64,000 nucleotides of DNA, from the NCBI GenBank assembly GCA_007922195.1, contig ML682224.1, positions 343,194 to 407,193 on the forward strand. The letters run 5' to 3'. This document shows, one piece after another, positions 57,594-64,000 of this stretch; the stretch's first letter is position 1, and the number at the start of each line of letters is the position of its first letter. A program made the translations under genes and the position numbers. Origin of the DNA: Podocnemis expansa (lineage: Eukaryota > Chordata > Testudines > Podocnemididae). Under the pieces are notes generated by a model. The model was not told the origin of the DNA. It searched no databases and saw nothing but the letters and a program-made list of their open reading frames with translations.

Positions 57594-57775
57594 AAACCAA
57601 CAAGAGTCCTGTGGCACTTTATAGACTAATAAATTTCTTCAAGCACAAGCTTTCATGGGCTCCAACCCATTACGTCAGATCTAACAAAGTGGATTGGAAC
57701 CCATGAAAGCTTATGCCTGAAAAAAATTGTTAGTTAATAAAAATAAAGTGCTACAGGACTCTAGTTGGTTTTGCT
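57594..57775. repeat. Palindromic short element, copy 4
   Basis: AACCAACAAGAGTCCTGTGG opens and CTACAGGACTCTAGTTGGTT closes as inverted arms. A CATGGG...CCCATG hairpin is in the middle, and ACAGACTAAGACAG follows. Confidence 0.75.
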
Positions 57776-57779
57776 GTAC

Positions 57780-58585
57780 ACAGACTAAGACAGTTGTCTT
57801 CCTGGATATTTCCCCAAGAAAAGTTAGCAAGCCAACCACATTAGATAATGTATCTTGATACAACCATAGGAATGCTACTGATTTAATTTCCAAGATAATA
57901 CCATTTTCAGGGTACTGCCTTTCTCAGGACCTGGTACAATGTGCAGTGTTTTCCATGGATAGAGTATGTACCTACAAAGCCTAAATTAACTTACATATAT
58001 CATACGCACTAAACCTGGGTAGCCAAGCAATCATTCCAAAGGCTGTACACAGGAATAGCTTTCTTCCAGGGCCCCGCCAGGGGGTCAATGTTCTGTGATC
58101 CAACTAGCAGTATATCTTTGTCTAAGGGGTGACTTCTTAAACCCTTCCATAAAGAGCTTTCACCTAATTAGCTCTCTACTCATTATCATATATACAAATT
58201 AGCTACATTGGTTTTACCCTTGACTACATTCCATTCTCACTATGATAATTGGGGTCACCAAAACAACATCTGGTGGCAAGGTAAAAATATGCCTCATTGC
58301 CAGTGAAAAAGTGTACCCCCATTCATTCAAAGATAACTTCTTGTTCCCATCATTGTTTTCTGCATTCAGTGGCAAACATACAAGTTGTGTTTTCAGTTTC
58401 ATTATGTGTCATGATATGCAGAAACTGAGACATCTGCAGTGTTACTCTGTGATCTTATTCTTATCTGCCAACCAGAAGAGGTCACATTTAGGGGTCACAG
58501 TAGCCAGGCAAGCAACTGAAGCTATGCTAAGTCTGTAGGAAAGTGATGAGGTTACTCAGGTTGTACTGGGCCTCCAGCACTGGTG
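57780..58585. other. Non-coding stretch, nothing recognised
   Basis: No feature can be supported. Confidence 0.4.
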
Positions 58586-58593
58586 ACCATGGG

Positions 58594-59273
58594 TAGAGCC
58601 CTGCAAATCCATGGGTATCTGCTGCAGATCTGCGGGTTTCCGCATCCACGGGTGCAGATGCGGATAACCGCAGACCCATTGCTGTGGATTGACACACGGA
58701 TGCAGCTTCTATTGTTACAGTATCACACTGAGATCCATTGCTGAAGCTGCTGCACTGATCTGTGATGGCAGTATGCAGGGGGACCAGGAAGTGCTGTTGC
58801 CAATCCTAGATTGTGATCTGCCAGCCAATCAGAGACTCAAGGTGGGGCTTGGAGACTCACTGCTGGCATTTGATTGCCTCATTCCCCTGTCCACTTTTTC
58901 CTTTTCTTGGTCCCAGTTGGCAAGTCATTGCTGTCAATCAGAGATTTCATAGGTGAGCAAAGAAATCTGATTGATAGCACAGCATGCAAACCACAAACAA
59001 GAAAGAAAAAAGTGGGTGGGATCCATATGGGGAAAAAGTGGGTGGGACCCATATAGCACAGCATGTGAGCCACAAACTAGAAGGGAAAAAGTGGGTGGGA
59101 CCCATATGGGGAATCAAAGGCTGAATAGTTGTATGTGAGGCCAAGCTTGGTTGCAGCTGTGGTTACAGATGCAGCTAAAACGTGGAATGCAGATTTCAAA
59201 TTGCATTAATGTTATCACTGAGCAGATGTGGATCGGACAAGGTTCCACATTTTTGTATCTGCGCAGAGCTATA
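58594..59273. mobile_element. Non-autonomous hAT element with perfect 8-bp target duplication
   Basis: Termini TAGAGCCCTGCAA and GCGCAGAGCTATA (inverted, about 9 of 13) are flanked by ACCATGGG on both sides (58586-58593, 59274-59281). The interior has a (TGCGG)-type start and a partial tandem duplication at 58975-59110 built on AAAGTGGGTGGGACCCATAT. Confidence 0.8.
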
Positions 59274-59639
59274 ACCATGGGCACCATGACTCACCCAAAG
59301 TCAGTTAGAGGCTGGTGCAGGAGATCTGGATGGAAAAGAACATGCCCCTGGGAGCAGCTATTCTTTGAGAAATGTGGGGATGGGGCTCAGTGAGCTCCCC
59401 CATCATCCATTGCACAACCCAGGATACGAGAATAACTGGCTGGGACACAGTTTGTGCACGGTGGAGGAAGCATACATGATGATCTTTAAATGAGGGACCT
59501 TACCCTGCCCCATCAGCTAGTACCAGCTGGTTGTCCAATTCAGTGTTGCTTCTACAGCCCACCACTGCCTCACTCCCCAAGGATTTAATAAGGCAGGGAA
59601 AGGAGCTCCTTCCCTCAGGCTGAGGGCTGCAGCTCAGAA

Positions 59640-60096
59640 AGGATACAGACAAATTGAAAAGAGTCCAGAGTCAGGAGACAAAAATGATTTGGGTGCTGGA
59701 GTACAACAGATATCAGGAGAGGATGAGGGAACTAGGCTTGTTTAGTTTACAGAAGCAAAAAAAGGGGGAGGGATTTGTTAGCAGCTTTCATCTACCTGAA
59801 GTGGATTTCCAGGCTGATGGAGCTAGGCTCTTGTCAGTGGTGATAGATGACCAAAAAAGAACAAATGGTCTGAAGTTGCAGTGGGGGAAGTCTAGATTGG
59901 ATATTAAGAAACATGTTTTTACTAAGACGGTAGTGAAGCACTGGACTATGTTGCCTAGGGAGGTAGTTTTTAAGGTGCAGCTTGACAAAGCCTTGGCTGG
60001 GATGGGTTCATTGGGGTTGGTCTTATTTTGATCAGGGAGTTGGACTAGGTGATCTCCTGAGGTCCATTCCCTTCCTAATTTTCTATGATTCTTTCC
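59640..60096 (+). mobile_element. CR1 LINE 3' end fragment
   Basis: ORF2 C-terminus: [68 protein letters not shown]. It is followed by the GGAGTTGGACTAGGTGATCT block and a TTCTATGATTCTTT end. It sits in or near gene B, about 60 bp 3' of the hinge exon on the opposite strand. Confidence 0.85.
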
Positions 60097-60154
60097 CTCT
60101 GTGACCCAGCACCAGATTTGTTTAAAACTTGATGGGTGGAGAGTGTTGTTTTAC

Positions 60155-60190
60155 CTGCTTTTAACAGTGATGGTGTTGTCTCTGGCACAC
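60155..60190 (-). CDS. Short Thr/Pro-rich hinge exon (gene B)
   Basis: A 36-bp minus-strand exon with a strong acceptor (TTTCTCTTTCCAG) and donor (AAGCAG|GTAAAA), phase 1-1, coding for GVPETTPSLLKA once the split Gly codon is completed from the SRCR exon 401 bp upstream. Thr/Ser/Pro composition suggests an O-glycosylated hinge between SRCR domains or before a membrane segment. Being so short, the call rests on the two good splice sites, correct phase and position. Confidence 0.65.
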
Positions 60191-60928
<738 letters not shown>

Positions 60929-60990
60929 TTACTGGAACAGCTGGGAAAGTCCTTAGGGACCAATAAGGTAACATGGAGAAGCAGAGATAC

Positions 60991-61053
60991 CTGTGCAGCT
61001 TGTAGAGTCTGGGCTTTCAGCAGAAGGAATCTGAGGTGATTTCTCTTTCCTTC
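60991..61053 (-). CDS. Interdomain linker exon (gene B)
   Basis: A 63-bp minus-strand exon between a good acceptor (TTTCTCTCTATAG) and a donor (CACAG|GTATCT). It is phase 1-1 and fully open: about RKEKSPQIPSAESP, then DSTSCT, with split codons at both ends. It is separated from the SRCR exon by only 84 bp, and the junction codon becomes Asp before QNKLHLV. Short Ser/Pro/Thr linkers between SRCR domains are characteristic of the WC1/CD163 group. It is supported by splice signals, phase and absence of stops; there is no transcript evidence. Confidence 0.75.
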
Positions 61054-61059
61054 CTATAG

Positions 61060-62300
61060 AGAGAAACCACTGCAGTGAATGGAGAAGTTGGCATGTGAAC
61101 TACAGGCTCAAGTCAGGTTTATTGGTATTTCACACTGGTAGTGACAGCACTTTATGAATTGGCTGAAAGCCAAAATCTGGATTGCTGAATATTGAACACT
61201 TTATTGCCTACTTCTGAACCACTCCTCTGGATTTTGCAGCCTTTAATTAGCTTCTTGCAGGTAGTGGTGTGTCTCTAAGTAACTGGCAGGCAGTATCTGA
61301 GTCTTTTTTTGGTGTCTTCACAGACAACACCCCTGAATCCACTGCCTGGACCCTGAAGTGTAAATAGATACCTGAAGTGAAACTCACCCTCTGTGCCGCA
61401 GGAACCAATAGAAGAGGGTTTGTACTACTGAGAGGGGCCATTAGAGGAGTGACAGGTCTGAAGTTTCACACCAAGTTAGAACTCATATGCAAACTTGATA
61501 CCATCAACTTGAATTTGAATGGAGATATTTCCTGGCTTTCTCATTATTAACAGTGATTGTCACCTCTCTTAGCCTTCTTATCTGTAGTTCCACTCAGTTT
61601 GAAATAGCACAACCTGTTTGATTTGCTGATCTAATCTGACCTGAACCTGTGGTTACATTTAATTCACTTAATTTACACCTCCTTCCAGTACTGTATTTTT
61701 TTCCATTTATAAGTGTGTGATGAAGTGGGATTTCTCCCATGAAATCTGATGTGAATAATGGATTTATTGGGCTTTAAAAGTGCCTGAAGACCCTTTTTTT
61801 TTGAAGGGGGGGTGGTTCATTAGTTTGTTTTTGTTTGAATGAAAGACTGTTACTCTCTGTGGTGAGTTTTTCAAATCTGAGATACAGGTTTTGATCCCCC
61901 CCTTTTTTTCTTTAGTTTTTCAGCGTAAATATTGCTTTGATGAACTGCTTATTAAGCTCCATGAAGGGCTTAGAAATTCTCAGAGTATACATGTGTAGGA
62001 GAAAGTAAGAGGTTAAAATAGGAAAAATGAGTAGAATTGTGTAAGTGTTGGCTTAAGTCCTAACAAAGTACTCCAACAGTGTCCTGAACTGAAGGTGTGG
62101 ACATGAAACAAATTGTAAAGTTCAACTTTACTGGAATTGGCAAGAAACAAGCTGAAATTGTAATAAGTATAAAAAGGGAAAAGTATCTGAAAGGTGGAAG
62201 GTATCGAGTCATTCTAATGCCAACGAATAATGCCAAAGATATAGGGAGGAATTATATAAGTAACCTGTACAAATGCAAGGTTTTGGTCATGCTATGACAC
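61060..62300. other. Gene B intron, no further exon found
   Basis: Contains a half copy of the palindromic short element at about 61720-61800 (GAAGTGGGATTTCTCCCATG then GGGCTTTAAAAGTGCC). No SRCR-type ORF is present. Confidence 0.5.
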
Positions 62301-62303
62301 CTT

Positions 62304-62737
62304 GGCTGTGTTCAGATGAGAGTTTTATTTCGAAACAACTGCTGTTGTTTCAAAATAAAATTTCTTATGTTCACATGATGTTACATTATTTTGAAACAAA
62401 GGGACACGTTGTTTCGAAATAACAGCCGTTATTTTGAAACAGTAAAACCTCGCTTGAAATCAAAATAGCCATTGTTTCAAAACGGCTGTTTTGAAACAAC
62501 AGCATTTGGACATGTTGTTTCGAAACAACGCCATTGTTTTGAAACAACAGTCCAAACAGCCTTATTTCAAAAATAACCATTTCAAAATAACAGCCATTTT
62601 GATAGTAGTCTTTCCCTTAATTCGAATTAACATTTTCTTAATTTGAATTAACTTATTTCAAAATAAGGACTTTATTTCAAAATAACTCATTTCGAAATAA
62701 CTTATTTTGAAATAACAGTTTACGTGTGAACATAGCC
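62304..62737. mobile_element. Palindromic MITE with 3-bp target duplication (CTT)
   Basis: Ends GGCTGTGTTCAGATGAG and ACGTGTGAACATAGCC, flanked by CTT (62301-62303, 62738-62740). The whole interior is made of TTATTTCGAAACAAC / GTTGTTTCGAAATAA units. Same family as 16054-16438. Confidence 0.82.
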
Positions 62738-62740
62738 CTT

Positions 62741-63475
62741 GATGGATAGAAATGCCCAATGATGTGTTTACCTATCAGATCAATGGGTGGCATCAAAAAA
62801 GGGGCATGTGGACCAATCAAGGTAAATGTGTATCCCAAAGGGGGTTGAGTCAGTAGGTCTAACTAGGGTATAAGAATAGGAGCCCTGGATCCCAAAATTT
62901 TTGTAGCTGAGAGTGTGATAGTGAGTCCTGCAGTCAGTTAAATTGTTCCATTGCATTGAGCATACCAGTGCTGCCAACAAATCTGTTGAAATAGACAGTT
63001 TGCCATAGCACTATGTTGCAATAAAGCCTAGCTTGGCACTGTCATTTCTACAAAGGTCCATGGTCGTGTTGGTTTCCATGATCTTGAGTGTTACTTCAGT
63101 TTACCTCTTGCACACAGGGTGCACCCAGGCTACAAATCACTGTGCTAACCAAGTACCCACTAAAGATTTGAGCCGTAGGTAACCCAAAGTGCTAATCAAA
63201 GGAACACCTTGACTTAGGATCACCAGGCTCAAGATCCAAACCAGGCTCTAGATCACTGAGCTAACAGAGTCTCCCCTAAAGACTTAAGCAAGGGGTAATC
63301 CTGAGGGAGCACACCTTCAGAGACTCATGCACACATCAACACACAGCCAAGACCAATATCAGTGCTGGACACAGAACAACACTGATAGGAACACATTTTG
63401 TCTGACATGCCTGACTGCACTCAGCCCAGCGTACCACAACATACACCTATAGAATTAGATTTCTGATAGTACAAT
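62741..63475. other. Non-coding stretch, nothing recognised
   Basis: No feature can be supported. Confidence 0.4.
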
Positions 63476-63479
63476 GATC

Positions 63480-63810
63480 TTTAATATGGTAGCTAAAAGC
63501 ATAACATAGTCTAATGGCTGCAAGGTGCAGCTAGACAAATTCAGAATGAAAATCAGGCATATGATTTAACAAGATGGTAGTTAACTGTTGAAACAATGTA
63601 TCAAAGTATGTGAGAGATTCCCTGGCACTTGAAATCATTAGCTCAAGATGGGATGTTTTTCAAGATACATGCTCTAGCTTATCTAGAATTTATGGGCTTA
63701 ATGCATGTATTTTATTGCTTGTGATAGGAAGGGGAACAGACCAGAAGATCAAAAAATCCCAGAAGAAACTTAAAATCTATAATTTGAAGAGATCTCTGAT
63801 GTGGGAATAG
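63480..63810 (+). mobile_element. L3/CR1-type LINE 3' fragment
   Basis: Reads LEIISSRWDVFQD, then SRIYGLNACILLL and GRGTDQ, the end of L3-type ORF2. Confidence 0.55.
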
Positions 63811-64000
63811 GCCCCAGTTGATGATGCAGTGAAATATATGTCTTTTTAATAGCAATTTTCATGTTGGTTATTAACAAGCCACATGACCATTTCTGGAATC
63901 TCAGACACTGAAGAGAAGTTTGTACCAGTGCTGCAAATGTGAAGTATATGCATTGATCTGTTATGCATATGAATTTGCTTAAAAAAAAAGGCTACCATAG

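Noticed and set aside
61404..61443. Possible extra gene B exon on minus, ending before GTGAGT
   Set aside because: The donor is good, but no acceptor gives an exon in the phase 1-1 pattern without a stop, and the encoded residues resemble nothing in the family.

Overview
Vertebrate nuclear DNA, most likely from a sauropsid and probably a turtle. The reasons are several CR1-type LINEs (one ending in the CR1 ATTCTATG-type terminal repeat), Harbinger/PIF elements and MITEs whose termini read GGCTATGTCTAC, hAT elements, and a short palindromic family around a GTGGCACTTTAAAGACTAAC-like arm. The species is inferred from repeat style and was not tested by any search. There are no bacterial genes, CRISPR arrays, rRNA or tRNA genes. 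Most of the ORFs longer than 60 codons are chance or lie in repeats.

Host genes: the only host coding sequence I can support lies on the minus strand and belongs to the group B scavenger receptor cysteine-rich (SRCR) family (CD163/WC1/DMBT1-like). From right to left it comprises a 63-bp linker exon (60991-61053), a 315-bp SRCR exon (60592-60906), a 36-bp Thr/Pro/Ser hinge exon (60155-60190), a first exon with a signal peptide and a TATA-like box (33317-33386), and a second 315-bp SRCR exon (10454-10768). All exon junctions are phase 1. A new signal-peptide exon downstream of the first SRCR/hinge group indicates two head-to-tail genes. The upstream gene B enters from the right edge and must end between about 60.1 and 33.5 kb. 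Gene A starts at 33.4 kb, has a 22.5-kb first intron, and leaves at the left edge.

Repeats: the stretch 13.3-24.9 kb is a stack of insertions. A Harbinger transposon (ends near 13287 and 24875, transposase on minus) is split by a minus-strand CR1-type LINE (about 13868-22880). That LINE is itself interrupted by three palindromic MITEs, one LTR retrotransposon (5-bp target duplication, containing an assembly gap) and one further LTR. A T-rich MITE sits in the other part of the Harbinger. Elsewhere there is a 5'-truncated but well-preserved CR1 (29.27-31.71 kb), an old CR1 (42.07-44.46 kb), an internally deleted Harbinger (50.46-51.88 kb), four hAT elements with 7/8 or 8/8 target-site duplications, two unclassified LTR-like families with two or three copies each, and microsatellites. 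The remaining DNA is ordinary non-coding sequence in which I see nothing definite.
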